From Rhizobium sp. TH135 (lineage in GTDB: Bacteria > Pseudomonadota > Alphaproteobacteria > Rhizobiales > Rhizobiaceae): a DNA stretch of 64,000 nucleotides. Each line of letters opens with the position of its first letter. The stretch's first letter is position 1. The DNA lies in the NCBI RefSeq assembly GCF_002855515.1, contig NZ_PKRP01000001.1, positions 1,033,751-1,097,750 on the forward strand, written 5' to 3'. Made by a program: the position numbers and the translations under genes. The notes under the pieces were generated by a model, which saw only the letters and a list, made by a program, of their open reading frames with translations, searched no databases and was not told the origin of the DNA. This document shows, in pieces, positions 12,232-21,751 of the stretch.

Positions 12232-15200
12232 CTACTCCGCAGCAAGAGAAAGCTGGTGGGAGGTGGTCGTTTCGATTTCATCCGCCTCGCGTGTCGGCGG
12301 CTTGATCCGAAACCATGCGGCATAGAGTGCTGGCAGAAACAGCAGGATCATCACAGTACCGACAGCCGTTCCACCGATGAGAGTGTAGGCCATGGATCCC
12401 CAAAAGACCGAGTGCGTCAGCGGAATGAAGGCAAGAACCGCAGCGAGCGCCGTCAGGATGACCGGCCTTGTTCGCTGGACGGTCGCCTCGATCACCGCGT
12501 GATAGTCATCCAGCCCTGCAGCTTGGTTTTCCTTGATCTGCTCGGTCAAGATCAGTGTGTTGCGCATAAGGATGCCCGCAAGACCGATCAGTCCGAGAAT
12601 AGCATTAAAGCCGAAGGGTTGGTTAAAGAGCAGAAGCACCGGAACAACGCCGGCGAGCCCCAAAGGCGCCGTCAGCATTACCATGGTCATCGTTGAAAGG
12701 CTTCTGACTTGCAGAATGATCACGATTAGCATGGCAGCGATCATCAGAGGGAAGACTGCGGCGAGCGCCGTATTCGCCTTAAGCGATTCCTCGATATTGC
12801 CGCCCATCTCGATACGGTAGCCGACGGGCAAAGATGCGATCAGCGGCTGAAGCGCCTCGCGAACCTGCATGGAGACTTCAGGTGGCTGGCTCGCTTCGTT
12901 GATATCGGAGCGGACAGTTATAACGGGCGTGCGGTCTCGACGTTTCATGACGGGTTCTTCGAAACGAACCTCGGCTTGCCCAATCTGGTCGAGGGGAACC
13001 GCCCTCCCCTCTCTCCCGATGAGGGAGAAGTTCGATATCTTGGAGGGATCAAGACGCGTATCTCCGCCGCTACGCGCTACAACGGCGACATTGCGAATGT
13101 CTTCACGAATCTGCGTGATCTGAATACCTGACAGTAGGAGCTGGAGCTGCTGCCCGGCCTCAGCCGGAGACAATCCAATCAGATTCAGGCGTTCCTGATC
13201 CGGCACGAATCGTAGGATGGGGGTGCGATTTCCCCAATCACGGTTTGCATCTCGCACGTCCGGCACCTTTCGCATGATTGCAAGTGCCTCTTCAGATATC
13301 TGATAAAGCTTTTCCGGATCGGGTCCAATGATGCGGAACTCGACTGGAAACGGGGTGTAAGGTCCGAAGACGAGCTGTGTTACGCGAACAAAGGCCTCCG
13401 GCGCGAGCCCTTGAGCGACGGCTTCGCGCAGCCGCGCCTTCAATACTTCGCGTGCCTCGGCATTTTCAGTCAAAACCACGATCTTCGCAAACGCCGGGTC
13501 GGGCAGTTCCGGAGACATTGCGAAGAAGAAGCGCGGCGCGCCCTGTCCCACATAACTGGTGACGATCTTTGTTTCCGGCTGAATACGCAGCCATTCCTCA
13601 AGTTTGGCGACGGTCTGCGTCGTCGTCTTGATGCTTGTCCCCTCGGGAAGACGCACCTCGACAAGCACCTCGGGACGATCGGATGTCGGAAAGAACTGCT
13701 GCTTGACCGAACCCATTCCAACCACGGAGGCGAGCATCAACACGACCACAACACCACAGGTCAGGAACTTGTGTCGCACCACATACTCAATCGTGCTGCG
13801 AAGCCGCCGATAATTCGGCGTATCGTAGATGGCGTGATGACCACCCTCCACTGGCTTGATATTGGGCAGCATCTTCACGCCCAGGTAGGGGGTAAAGATT
13901 ACAGCGACCAGCCAGGACACGATCAACGAGAAACCGACGATCCAAAAAATGTTGCCCGCATATTCGCCCGCCGAAGACTGGGCAAAACCAACCGGCATGA
14001 GGCCGATAATGGTCACTACCGTCCCAGACAGCATCGGTGCAGCGGTGTGGCTCCAAGCGTAAGCCGCTGCTGCCACACGGTCCATTCCCTCTTCCATCTT
14101 CACGACCATGACCTCGATCGCAATGATGGCGTCATCGACAAGAAGACCCAGCGACAAGATGAGCGCACCAAGCGTGATACGGTCGAAGAACCTGCCCGTG
14201 TCGAGCATGATGATGAACACCACGCCGAGGGTAAGCGGGACGGCGAGCGCCACGACAATCCCAACACGCCAGCCAAGGCTGACGAGGCTAACGAAGAGGA
14301 CGACGCCAAGCGCCATGGCGAATTTCAACATGAACTCGCCGACGGCTTCCTGGATATTGACAGCCTGATCACTCACCTTCTCAATGGTCATTCCGAGGGG
14401 AAGCGACTGCGCTATCTGGGACGATCGCTCTTCGAGTGCCTTGCCCAATTCTAGACCATTCCAACCCTTCTGCATGACGGCACCCAGCATGATCGCCTGT
14501 TCGCCATTGTGCCTGATGATGAAGGTTTCAGGATCCTGGTAGCCGCGTTGGACTTCGGCAAAGTCAGAGAGTCTGATGGTCCGGCCATTTGCCACGATCG
14601 GCGTATCTGCAACGGCCTGGACGCTGTCATAGGCGCCATCAAAGCGCATGAAAACCTGGGGACCGCGGGTATCGATGGTCCCGGCGGGCGTTACCGTATT
14701 GCGACGCTGGAGCGCCGCGGCCACGTCCTGCGGTGAAATGCCGAGCGTTGCGAGTTTGGGATATGAGAATTCAACGAAGATCTGCTCCGGCTGTTCGCCG
14801 AGAATATTGATCTTCTTGACGCCGGGCACATGCAGCAAATCCTGGCGGATCGTCTCGGCCTGACGAACGAGTTCGCGCTTGGGCATGCCCTGTGCTTTCA
14901 AAGCATAGAGCGCAAAACTCACATCGGAGTATTCGTCATTCACGAACGGCCCGAAAACGCCCTGCGGCAGATTGCGCGCCTCGTCGCTGAGCTTCTTTCG
15001 CGCCTGATAGAACTCATCCTCAACGAGGGCAGGCGGCGTGTTATCCTGCAGTGTCACCGTCATGTAGGCATAGCCTGGACGGGTCGTTGTCTCCACGCGA
15101 TCGTACCAGGTGAGCTCCTGAATACGCTTCTCGAGCGGTTCAGCGACGAGATCCTGCATCTCTCTGGCGGTAGCGCCAGGCCACACGGTGGTGACGGTCA

Positions 15201-15339
15201 GCGTCTTGATCGTGAAGGATGGATCTTCCGCCCGCCCCAGCTTTAGGAACGCATAGACGCCGGCCGCCGCCAACAGGACAATGAAGAACAGCGTGACTGC
15301 CCGCTCTCTGACAGCGAGCGCAGAAAGGTTGAAAGTCAT
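12232..15339 (-). CDS. RND multidrug efflux pump, inner-membrane subunit
   Basis: 1035 residues from the ATG at 15339, which overlaps the adaptor stop by one base (TGATG); longer upstream starts are excluded by that overlap. Standard RND layout: first helix at about 10-30 (TLFFIVLLAAAGVYAFLKLG), porter domain, helices 2-6, second large periplasmic loop, helices 8-12. LGLLVDDAIIAIE in helix 4 carries the paired aspartates of the proton relay. With the adaptor and an outer-membrane channel (none encoded nearby) it would expel hydrophobic compounds. It resembles the single-polypeptide AcrB-like group rather than heavy-metal CzcA types, but substrates are unknown. Confidence 0.93.
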   Translation of the reverse strand: MTFNLSALAVRERAVTLFFIVLLAAAGVYAFLKLGRAEDPSFTIKTLTVTTVWPGATAREMQDLVAEPLEKRIQELTWYDRVETTTRPGYAYMTVTLQDNTPPALVEDEFYQARKKLSDEARNLPQGVFGPFVNDEYSDVSFALYALKAQGMPKRELVRQAETIRQDLLHVPGVKKINILGEQPEQIFVEFSYPKLATLGISPQDVAAALQRRNTVTPAGTIDTRGPQVFMRFDGAYDSVQAVADTPIVANGRTIRLSDFAEVQRGYQDPETFIIRHNGEQAIMLGAVMQKGWNGLELGKALEERSSQIAQSLPLGMTIEKVSDQAVNIQEAVGEFMLKFAMALGVVLFVSLVSLGWRVGIVVALAVPLTLGVVFIIMLDTGRFFDRITLGALILSLGLLVDDAIIAIEVMVVKMEEGMDRVAAAAYAWSHTAAPMLSGTVVTIIGLMPVGFAQSSAGEYAGNIFWIVGFSLIVSWLVAVIFTPYLGVKMLPNIKPVEGGHHAIYDTPNYRRLRSTIEYVVRHKFLTCGVVVVLMLASVVGMGSVKQQFFPTSDRPEVLVEVRLPEGTSIKTTTQTVAKLEEWLRIQPETKIVTSYVGQGAPRFFFAMSPELPDPAFAKIVVLTENAEAREVLKARLREAVAQGLAPEAFVRVTQLVFGPYTPFPVEFRIIGPDPEKLYQISEEALAIMRKVPDVRDANRDWGNRTPILRFVPDQERLNLIGLSPAEAGQQLQLLLSGIQITQIREDIRNVAVVARSGGDTRLDPSKISNFSLIGREGRAVPLDQIGQAEVRFEEPVMKRRDRTPVITVRSDINEASQPPEVSMQVREALQPLIASLPVGYRIEMGGNIEESLKANTALAAVFPLMIAAMLIVIILQVRSLSTMTMVMLTAPLGLAGVVPVLLLFNQPFGFNAILGLIGLAGILMRNTLILTEQIKENQAAGLDDYHAVIEATVQRTRPVILTALAAVLAFIPLTHSVFWGSMAYTLIGGTAVGTVMILLFLPALYAAWFRIKPPTREADEIETTTSHQLSLAAE

Positions 15340-16448
15340 CAGTTTGCCACCTCTGCCGTCTCGACTTCTGTACGCACGGTGGCACCATCCCGAAGCAGAT
15401 GTGCTCCAAGGGCAACGATCGTTTCGCCGGGTTTCAAGTTGCCGACGATTGCGGTTTCCTGGCCCAGGTTCTGAACCTCGACGTCGCGAAATCTCACCCT
15501 GGAGCTCAGCACATCCAGGACCCAAACGCCGGTTCGGCTCCCATCATCAAGAATTGCCCCAAGCGGAACTGCGGAGAGACCGCTGCTGGCGCGGTCCTGC
15601 ACCGTCACGGTCACGGTCGCGCCCAACGGAGCCAGCGCAGCCGATCCTTGCAGTACCCATCGTGTCTCATAGGTTCGCGTTTGCTGATCTGCAGCATCAG
15701 AGATCTGCCGAAGAACAGCATCCTCTTCTCCCCTTTGACCGTAGACGATAGCGCTCGCTACAGAACCCAGTGCCGGGCGCATGGTCTCCGGCATCGAGAT
15801 CAGCGCCTCTCGCGGACCGGCTTTTGCCAGCCGGATCACTGGCTGACCAGCCGAGACTACCTGTCCAGGCTCAGCCAGTGTCGAGACAACCGTCCCATCA
15901 ACATCAGCGACGAGAAAGGCATAATTTACCTCGTTTTCAGCCACTGTAGCATCAGCTTTTGCAGCCGCCAGCTGAGCCCTTGCCGTATCAAGCGCCGCCT
16001 TCGATCGTTCATACTGCTGGGTCGAGGCTGCGTTCGATTTGACAAGCTGTGCAAAGCGCTTCTCATCAGCCTCTGCCTGAAAGAAGACGGCCTCAGCAGC
16101 CACGACCGCGTTGCGCCGTGCCGTTAAGGACAGATTAAGGTCAGTATTGTCGATACGCAGCAACGGCTGACCGGCCTTCACCTGTTCGCCAACGCCCACG
16201 AGACGCTCCGTGATCTTGCCCGGCACCCTGAAACCGAGATCGCTCTGCACCCTTGCCGCAATGGTGCCTGTAAAGCTTCGATTGAGAGGATCGGCTGGCT
16301 GCACGATCGCCAATCGAACAAGAGGCGGCAAACTGCGCGGGTCACCAGCCCCTACCTCGCTCTTGAAGGACGGGATGAGAAAAACACCACCACCACCAGC
16401 GGCGATGAGGATTGCGGCGGCGGCTGACAGGACTAACGTGCGCTTCAT
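15339..16448 (-). CDS. RND efflux periplasmic adaptor (membrane fusion protein)
   Basis: 369 residues. An N-terminal hydrophobic segment (residues 4-26) without a lipobox Cys anchors or exports the protein. Then come the lipoyl/hairpin region (GKITERLVGVGEQVKAGQPL, about 70-110, and VDGTVVSTLAEPGQVVSAGQ, about 185-205), the alpha-helical hairpin between them, and the C-terminal beta-barrel. It bridges the pump to an outer-membrane channel. It is first in the leftward operon adaptor-pump-TetR, with the divergent TetR at 16546 sharing its promoter region. Confidence 0.92.
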   Translation of the reverse strand: MKRTLVLSAAAAILIAAGGGGVFLIPSFKSEVGAGDPRSLPPLVRLAIVQPADPLNRSFTGTIAARVQSDLGFRVPGKITERLVGVGEQVKAGQPLLRIDNTDLNLSLTARRNAVVAAEAVFFQAEADEKRFAQLVKSNAASTQQYERSKAALDTARAQLAAAKADATVAENEVNYAFLVADVDGTVVSTLAEPGQVVSAGQPVIRLAKAGPREALISMPETMRPALGSVASAIVYGQRGEEDAVLRQISDAADQQTRTYETRWVLQGSAALAPLGATVTVTVQDRASSGLSAVPLGAILDDGSRTGVWVLDVLSSRVRFRDVEVQNLGQETAIVGNLKPGETIVALGAHLLRDGATVRTEVETAEVAN

Positions 16449-16482
16449 GAAGCGAGCCTTCTTGACGATGAGTGCGGATTAC

Positions 16483-16533
16483 TTAGATTGCACTCTAACT
16501 CTAAAATCAATATAGATGTCAATCACAATCTAA
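16483..16533. promoter_or_regulatory. Divergent efflux/TetR promoter with 8-bp inverted repeat
   Basis: TTGCAC (16488-16493), 17 bases, then TATAGA (16511-16516) is a good sigma-70-type promoter reading towards the TetR gene at 16546. On the other strand TTGACA occupies 16517-16522, pointing to the adaptor gene, with a weaker -10. TTAGATTG (16483-16490) and CAATCTAA (16526-16533) form an inverted repeat enclosing these elements. Bound TetR would cover both promoters. Confidence 0.6.
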
Positions 16534-16545
16534 TTGGAGGCACTC

Positions 16546-17136
16546 ATGCGTGTCAGTCGAGCCCAGGCAGAAGCCAACCGAGAAACCGTCATCAACGTCG
16601 CTAGTCGCCTGTTTCGCCAGCGCGGTTTCGACGGGATCGGCCTTAAAGAGCTGATGCAGGGCGCAGGCCTGACGCAGGGTGGCTTTTACAAGCAATTCGA
16701 ATCCAAGGAGGATTTGGAGGTGCAGGCATCAAGGCGGGCGATGGAAGGCGCGATTACAAGATGGTCCGCAGCTGCATCTTCCAGTACCAACCCGCTTCAA
16801 GCCATTGTTGATCTCTATCTTTCGGCCGCACACCGAGGGGAGACAGGGGATGGTTGCCCGCTTGTCGCCCTGGGGGCGGATGCGGCTCGGCAAAGCGAAG
16901 AGGTTAGGAAACCCTTCCAAGACGGCATCAACGCACACCTTGAGGTACTTGAAGGGCTTCTTGCACAAGGAGAGGAACAGGCTGCCACCGCGCAGAAGGC
17001 GATGGCGATGCTGTCCATGATGGTTGGCGCCGTGACCTTGGCGCGCATCGTAACCGACGAGGCTCTAGCCAACTGTATTCTGGAAGCGGCCTCCGCGGAG
17101 GTAATGCTGCTTTCTGCCAACACCAGACAAGTCTGA
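16546..17136 (+). CDS. TetR/AcrR-family regulator, divergent from RND operon
   Basis: 196 residues. I chose ATG 16546, five bases after GGAGG; a TTG at 16534 would overlap the RBS. N-terminal HTH at about 10-55 (VINVASRLFRQRGFDGIGLK, GLTQGGFYKQFESKEDL). The C-terminal domain carries GDGCPLVALGADAARQ, a block seen in NemR/YxaF-like TetR members that often sense electrophiles through Cys. The divergent promoter overlaps the efflux promoter, so this protein is the likely primary repressor of the RND operon. That operon also encodes its own TetR at 11494, so two repressors may act together. Confidence 0.9.
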   Translation: MRVSRAQAEANRETVINVASRLFRQRGFDGIGLKELMQGAGLTQGGFYKQFESKEDLEVQASRRAMEGAITRWSAAASSSTNPLQAIVDLYLSAAHRGETGDGCPLVALGADAARQSEEVRKPFQDGINAHLEVLEGLLAQGEEQAATAQKAMAMLSMMVGAVTLARIVTDEALANCILEAASAEVMLLSANTRQV

Positions 17137-17395
17137 CGGGATAATTCAAGTCGATACTCCCCCATGACAGCAATTCCTGGGTTGTTGCGAAGCCGCTTCT
17201 TGTCCGCAAGGCAATAAAGCAGAAAGCACCCTGAAAATTGTCCGTACGAAGAGTTTGACCTTAAAATGACTGCGCCTCAGCCGGCACGGAACAAAGGCGC
17301 AGCCGTTTTGACGAGCGCGGAAACATAGTAAGGGCGATCGCGTCCTAGCATTCGCGCTTTGCGTTGAGCCTGGCGGTTGCGGGCAAAGCGAAATC

Positions 17396-17422
17396 CAATT
17401 AATTTATTTATTAAATTAATTG
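17396..17422. promoter_or_regulatory. AT-rich perfect palindrome, likely ROK operator
   Basis: CAATTAATTTA (17396-17406) and TAAATTAATTG (17412-17422) form an exact 11-bp inverted repeat around five bases, 71 bases upstream of the sugar-binding-protein gene. NagC/XylR-type ROK repressors are known to bind AT-rich palindromes of this general shape, and a ROK gene (23952-25127) lies at the end of the operon. Apart from this, the 357 bases between 17137 and 17493 show only the GGAGGAG ribosome site at 17480-17486. Confidence 0.75.
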
Positions 17423-17493
17423 TTGACGCCGGATGAGAGCTATGGCTTTTTGCCAACGTCGGCCCTGGGAAAACCCGACGGAGGAGCAAAATC

Positions 17494-18756
17494 ATGAAGT
17501 TTCTGAACAAAAGTTTCGAAATGTCGCGTCGTCACTTTCTAGCGACCACGGGCTCGGCCATTGCTGCCTCAGCCCTGTCGACGCCGGCCATTGGCCAAAC
17601 CCGCGAACTGACCATCATTTCCAACCGTGGAAATGCTGACCAGCGCAAAGCGGTAGAAACCATTGCAGCTGCATTCGGCAAGGAAGCTGGCGTGACCGTT
17701 TCGGTCAACAACATGGACCACGAGGCGCACAAGACTGCCATTCGCAACTATCTCGTCACCAGCCCGCCGGATATCTGCTTCTGGTTCTCGGGCAGCCGGA
17801 TGCGCTCATTTGTCACTCGCGGACTTTTTGAAGATATCTCCGATCTCGTTGCGCGCGAGAACTATGCCGATGTCATCGGCAATACGCTGGGCTCGGTCAC
17901 CGTTGACGGTAAGCAATATGGCCTGCCGACCGGAGGCATCCTCTGGGGCCTGTTCTACCGCCAGGACACGTTCGACGAATTTGGCCTCACCGTGCCGAAG
18001 ACATTCGACGACTTTTTCACGCTTGCCGAGAAGTCGAAGTCCTCCGGCCTGGTTCCAATGAGCATCGGCACCAAGGATCAATGGCCCTGCGGCGGCTGGT
18101 TCGACCACATGAACCTCCGCATCAATGGTCTTGAGCATCACATGGACCTGATGGCCGGCAAGATCAAATACACCGACGCTTCGCTCAAGGAGATCTTTGA
18201 TCGCTGGGAAGCGCTGATCAAGGCTGATCTCTTTACGCCTAATCACACCTCGTTCGCTTGGGATCCGGCAGCGGCGGCACTTGTACAAAAGAAGGCCGCG
18301 ATGATGGATCTCGGCAACTTCATCAAATATGCCTTCCCGGCTGAAGACCTGTCGCAGGTGCGGTTTGCGCCCTTCCCCGAAATCAAGGCAGGGATGGAAC
18401 AGTTAGAAGACTTCTCGGTGGACTCTATCCACATGCCATCAGGCGCAAAGAACAAGGACGTGGCACGTGAGTTTCTCGCCTACTTCTACCGTCCTGAAAA
18501 CCTGTCGGCCTATTTGCTGCCGGAAGGCAATGTGCCGGCCCGAAGCGACTGCGCGATTGGTGACGACCCGATCCTGAAGATGTCGGTTGACGCTTTGAAG
18601 AGCGTTAAGGGAACAGCGCAGTTCTATGACCGTGACAGCGATCCGGATCTTGCCCAGGCAGGACTGAAGGGGCTGCAGGAATTCATGGTAGCGCCGGAAC
18701 GGCGTGACACCATCCTGGCCCAGATCGAACGCACCCGCGCACGCATCCACGGTTGA
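17494..18756 (+). CDS. CUT1 ABC transporter sugar-binding protein (Tat-exported)
   Basis: 420 residues, extracellular solute-binding family 1. The signal region MSRRHFLATTGSAIAASALS has the twin arginine of a Tat signal, with likely cleavage after PAIGQ (about residue 35). The mature part begins RELTIISNRG and contains the family's hinge and aromatic sugar-binding residues (ICFWFSGS, GGILWGLFYR). It would deliver an oligosaccharide to the permeases that follow. Position beside a GH42 beta-galactosidase suggests galactosides or galacto-oligosaccharides as substrate. The gene heads the five-gene operon ending at the 23919-23950 terminator. Confidence 0.92.
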   Translation: MKFLNKSFEMSRRHFLATTGSAIAASALSTPAIGQTRELTIISNRGNADQRKAVETIAAAFGKEAGVTVSVNNMDHEAHKTAIRNYLVTSPPDICFWFSGSRMRSFVTRGLFEDISDLVARENYADVIGNTLGSVTVDGKQYGLPTGGILWGLFYRQDTFDEFGLTVPKTFDDFFTLAEKSKSSGLVPMSIGTKDQWPCGGWFDHMNLRINGLEHHMDLMAGKIKYTDASLKEIFDRWEALIKADLFTPNHTSFAWDPAAAALVQKKAAMMDLGNFIKYAFPAEDLSQVRFAPFPEIKAGMEQLEDFSVDSIHMPSGAKNKDVAREFLAYFYRPENLSAYLLPEGNVPARSDCAIGDDPILKMSVDALKSVKGTAQFYDRDSDPDLAQAGLKGLQEFMVAPERRDTILAQIERTRARIHG

Positions 18757-18767
18757 CCCTCGTCAGT

Positions 18768-18790
18768 GCGGGCGGACACGGTTCGCCCGC
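18768..18790 (+). other. Intercistronic stem-loop after the binding-protein gene
   Basis: GCGGGCG (18768-18774) pairs with CGCCCGC (18784-18790) across a 9-base loop. No T-run follows. It lies 12 bases after the binding-protein stop, a position where hairpins commonly stabilise the upstream message so that the binding protein is made in excess over the permeases. Confidence 0.6.
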
Positions 18791-18811
18791 CTCAACACCG
18801 GTAATAAACTC

Positions 18812-19693
18812 ATGACAATTTGGTGGCGACGACACCGAAGCTGGCTCACGCCCGCTCTCCTTCTTGCACCGGGGCTCCTGCTGTTCCTGGTCATCATCGT
18901 GGCATCCTCGATCGAAACCTTCTGGGTTTCGTTCTTTGAATGGGACGGCATCGGTCAGAAGACGTGGATCGGGCTTGGCAACTATGTCGAGCTGCTAGAC
19001 GACCCGCAGTTCTACACGTCGCTGAAAAACAACGTGATCTGGTTGCTGATGTTCCTGCTCGCCCCTCCAGCGGGGCTGGCGATCGCGCTTCTCGTCAATC
19101 AGAAGATTGCCGGAATGCGGCTGGCCAAGTCTTTGTTCTTTATGCCGCTTGTTCTTGCGGCCGTTACGGTTGGCGTCATTTTCAACTGGTTCTACGACCC
19201 GACCTTTGGTCTGCTTGCCATCATTTACAGCGCATTCGGCGCAACTGCACCTGCCCTTCTTTCCGACGAGCATCTCGTGACCTTCGCTGTCATCATCGCT
19301 GCTCTGTGGCCGCAGATTGCCTTTTGCCTGGTTCTCTTCCTCGCAGGCCTCAACAACCTGGATGAAGAACTGATCGGGGCCGGACGCGTCGACGGCGCGC
19401 GCGGCTGGAACATGCTGCGACACGTGGTGCTGCCACAGTTGACACAAGTGGCTTTCATTGCAGTTGCGATCACCTTGGTAGGCGCCTTGCGCTCCTTCGA
19501 TCTCATCTCGGTCATGACGGCAGGCGGCCCGTTCGGTTCGTCCACGGTCCTCGCCTATCAGATGTACGAACAGTCGATCTTCTCCTACCGCTTCGGATAT
19601 GGCGCAGCGATCGCGACCGTCCTGTTCCTGATCATGTCGGTGTTCATCGCCTGGTACCTCCGCGGCCTGATCAAGGCTGAGAAAGGGACATAA
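18812..19693 (+). CDS. CUT1 ABC transporter permease (MalF type)
   Basis: 293 residues from ATG 18812 (an earlier in-frame ATG at 18704 lies within the binding-protein gene and adds no family sequence). About six membrane helices starting with LTPALLLAPGLLLFLVIIVA. The EAA motif for ATPase contact is ELIGAGRVDGARGWNMLRHV, about residues 190-210. Partner of the permease at 19698 and the ATPase at 20597 in a sugar importer. Overlaps nothing; 4 bases separate it from the next gene. Confidence 0.93.
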   Translation: MTIWWRRHRSWLTPALLLAPGLLLFLVIIVASSIETFWVSFFEWDGIGQKTWIGLGNYVELLDDPQFYTSLKNNVIWLLMFLLAPPAGLAIALLVNQKIAGMRLAKSLFFMPLVLAAVTVGVIFNWFYDPTFGLLAIIYSAFGATAPALLSDEHLVTFAVIIAALWPQIAFCLVLFLAGLNNLDEELIGAGRVDGARGWNMLRHVVLPQLTQVAFIAVAITLVGALRSFDLISVMTAGGPFGSSTVLAYQMYEQSIFSYRFGYGAAIATVLFLIMSVFIAWYLRGLIKAEKGT

Positions 19694-19697
19694 AGCC

Positions 19698-20549
19698 ATG
19701 TATCCCCGCCCAATTCCCGAGACGCAAACCGCATCGCGCGTGCTCTACATGACGATGGTCTGCGTCATTCTAGTGCTTTGGCTGCTTCCTCTCTTTGCCA
19801 TTATCCTCACATCCTTTCGTTCGTTCGAAGACGTGATGGCCGGCAATTACTGGGGATGGCCGACCGAGTTCAATCTTGTCGAAAATTATGCTGCCGTCTT
19901 CCAGCAGACGAAGATGCTGCAATACTTCATCAACAGCCTGATCATCACTGTGCCATCGGTCATCATGGTCCTGGTGTTATCCACGATGACGGGCTTCGTG
20001 CTGTCGCGATATCCGTTTCCCGGAGCGATGCTTGTGTTCGTGATCTTTGTCGGCGGAAATTTCCTGCCGCAACAGATCATGATGATCCCAATCCGCGACT
20101 TGATGGTCTCGCTTGGCCTCTATGACACATTCTTTGCGCTGATGGCGTTTCACGTTGCCTTCCAGACCGGGTTCGCCACACTCTTCATGCGCAACTTTAT
20201 CGCTGCACTGCCGGCAGAACTCTTCCAGGCAGCACGGGCGGAGGGCGCCTCGCCCTGGCAGATTCTGATCCATATCGTTTTGCCTCTGGTACGGCCCGCG
20301 CTGGCAGCACTCGCGATCCTGATCTTCACCTTCATCTGGAATGACTACTTCTGGGCGATCGTGCTGACACAAAGCGACGCGGTGAAGCCTGTGACCGCAG
20401 GTCTCGCCAATCTGAAGGGTGAGTGGGTGTCGCAATGGAACATTGTGTCCGCTGCCACGATCTTTGTCGCCATTCCACCGGTCCTGATGTTCTTCCTGAT
20501 GCAGAAGCACTTCGTCTCGGGCCTGACCATGGGCGCGGTCAAGGGATGA
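19698..20549 (+). CDS. CUT1 ABC transporter permease (MalG type)
   Basis: 283 residues, about six membrane helices (first VLYMTMVCVILVLWLLPLFA). EAA loop: ELFQAARAEGASPWQILIHI, about residues 175-195, followed by VLPLVRPA. The C-terminus KHFVSGLTMGAVKG is standard for MalG-type permeases. With 18812-19693 it forms the membrane channel. Four-base spacing from the preceding gene shows translational coupling. Confidence 0.94.
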   Translation: MYPRPIPETQTASRVLYMTMVCVILVLWLLPLFAIILTSFRSFEDVMAGNYWGWPTEFNLVENYAAVFQQTKMLQYFINSLIITVPSVIMVLVLSTMTGFVLSRYPFPGAMLVFVIFVGGNFLPQQIMMIPIRDLMVSLGLYDTFFALMAFHVAFQTGFATLFMRNFIAALPAELFQAARAEGASPWQILIHIVLPLVRPALAALAILIFTFIWNDYFWAIVLTQSDAVKPVTAGLANLKGEWVSQWNIVSAATIFVAIPPVLMFFLMQKHFVSGLTMGAVKG

Positions 20550-20596
20550 CCGACCTTCCCCCGCTTTTCACTGACCAACTTGCAAGGGGCTGACCG

Positions 20597-21733
20597 ATGA
20601 GCAGCGTCAAACTTGAAAACCTTCAGAAGCACTACGCAACATTTCAGGCGCTGAAGGATATCAATCTTTCGATCGACAAGGGTGAGTTCATCGTCATGGT
20701 CGGTCCCTCCGGCTGTGGGAAGTCGACACTTCTGAAGACGATTGCTGGCCTTGAGACGGTCACTTCTGGCACGCTTTCGATCGGCGGGCGCGACGTGACC
20801 CACGAAGAGCCAGGCGACCGCGGCATCGCAATGGTGTTCCAGTCATATGCGCTCTACCCGCACATGACGGTGGCCGAAAACATGGGCTTTGGCCTCAGAA
20901 TGGCCAAACGGCCGCAGGCGGAAATCGACGCGGCAGTCAAGCGCGCTGCGGAGATCCTCAGGATTACAGAGCAACTCGACAAGCGTCCAAAGCAGCTCTC
21001 AGGTGGCCAGAGACAGCGTGTCGCCATTGGTCGTGCGATCACACGCTCTCCAGAAGTTTTTCTCTTTGACGAGCCGCTCTCGAACCTTGACGCAGCACTT
21101 CGCACGCAAATGCGCGTGGAATTGTCGACGCTCCATGCTCGCCTCGGCTCAACCATGATCTATGTGACCCACGATCAGGTCGAGGCGATGACCATGGCGA
21201 CCCGCATCGTCGTTCTGAACAAGGGCGAAATCGAGCAGGTCGGCTCCCCGCTCGAACTCTACAACAACCCGAAAAATCTGTTTGTCGCCGGCTTTCTCGG
21301 CGCCCCACGAATGAACTTCTTCGAAGGTCGCGTCGCGAGCATCACTGATGCTGGCGTTACCTGCGCCATTGATGGGCTCCCGCCTGTCACCGTGGAAGTT
21401 TGGGATCCCTCTACGATTTCCGTCAATGACGCGATCACACTGGGTATTAGGCCTGAGAAGCTGGTCGTGGGCGGCACATCGTCCGTGAGTTTTCCAGCAC
21501 GGATTGGGCTCATCGAGCATTTGGGACGTGAAACTGTACTCCATGCCGACGCATCGCCACTGAAGACCTCAGGCTCCGATACAGGCACGCAAAACATCAC
21601 GGTGCAGGTACCACAAATCGTGCCGTTCAGCAGCAATGCGACGGTCTCTCTCGGCTTCGACATAGCCGATGCATATCTCTTCGGCCCTGATGGCCGGACC
21701 ATGACCGCGCGCAAGCCGCTGCAAACCGTCTGA
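20597..21733 (+). CDS. Sugar ABC transporter ATPase (UgpC/MsmK type)
   Basis: 378 residues. Walker A GPSGCGKST at 36-44, Q-loop VFQSYALYPHM at about 80-90, signature LSGGQ at 134-138, Walker B VFLFDEPLSNLD at about 154-165, and H-loop YVTHDQVEAMT. The C-terminal TOBE region (about 240-370) has the GIRPEKL motif typical of CUT1 ATPases. It energises the importer of this operon; such ATPases are sometimes shared between sugar systems. Nineteen bases separate it from the galactosidase gene. Confidence 0.94.
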   Translation: MSSVKLENLQKHYATFQALKDINLSIDKGEFIVMVGPSGCGKSTLLKTIAGLETVTSGTLSIGGRDVTHEEPGDRGIAMVFQSYALYPHMTVAENMGFGLRMAKRPQAEIDAAVKRAAEILRITEQLDKRPKQLSGGQRQRVAIGRAITRSPEVFLFDEPLSNLDAALRTQMRVELSTLHARLGSTMIYVTHDQVEAMTMATRIVVLNKGEIEQVGSPLELYNNPKNLFVAGFLGAPRMNFFEGRVASITDAGVTCAIDGLPPVTVEVWDPSTISVNDAITLGIRPEKLVVGGTSSVSFPARIGLIEHLGRETVLHADASPLKTSGSDTGTQNITVQVPQIVPFSSNATVSLGFDIADAYLFGPDGRTMTARKPLQTV

Positions 21734-21751
21734 GTACCAGGAGCATTCAAA

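Noticed and set aside
13411..14454. 347-codon plus-strand open frame
   Set aside because: Antisense to the RND pump; low-complexity His/Asp/Arg-rich sequence typical of shadow frames.
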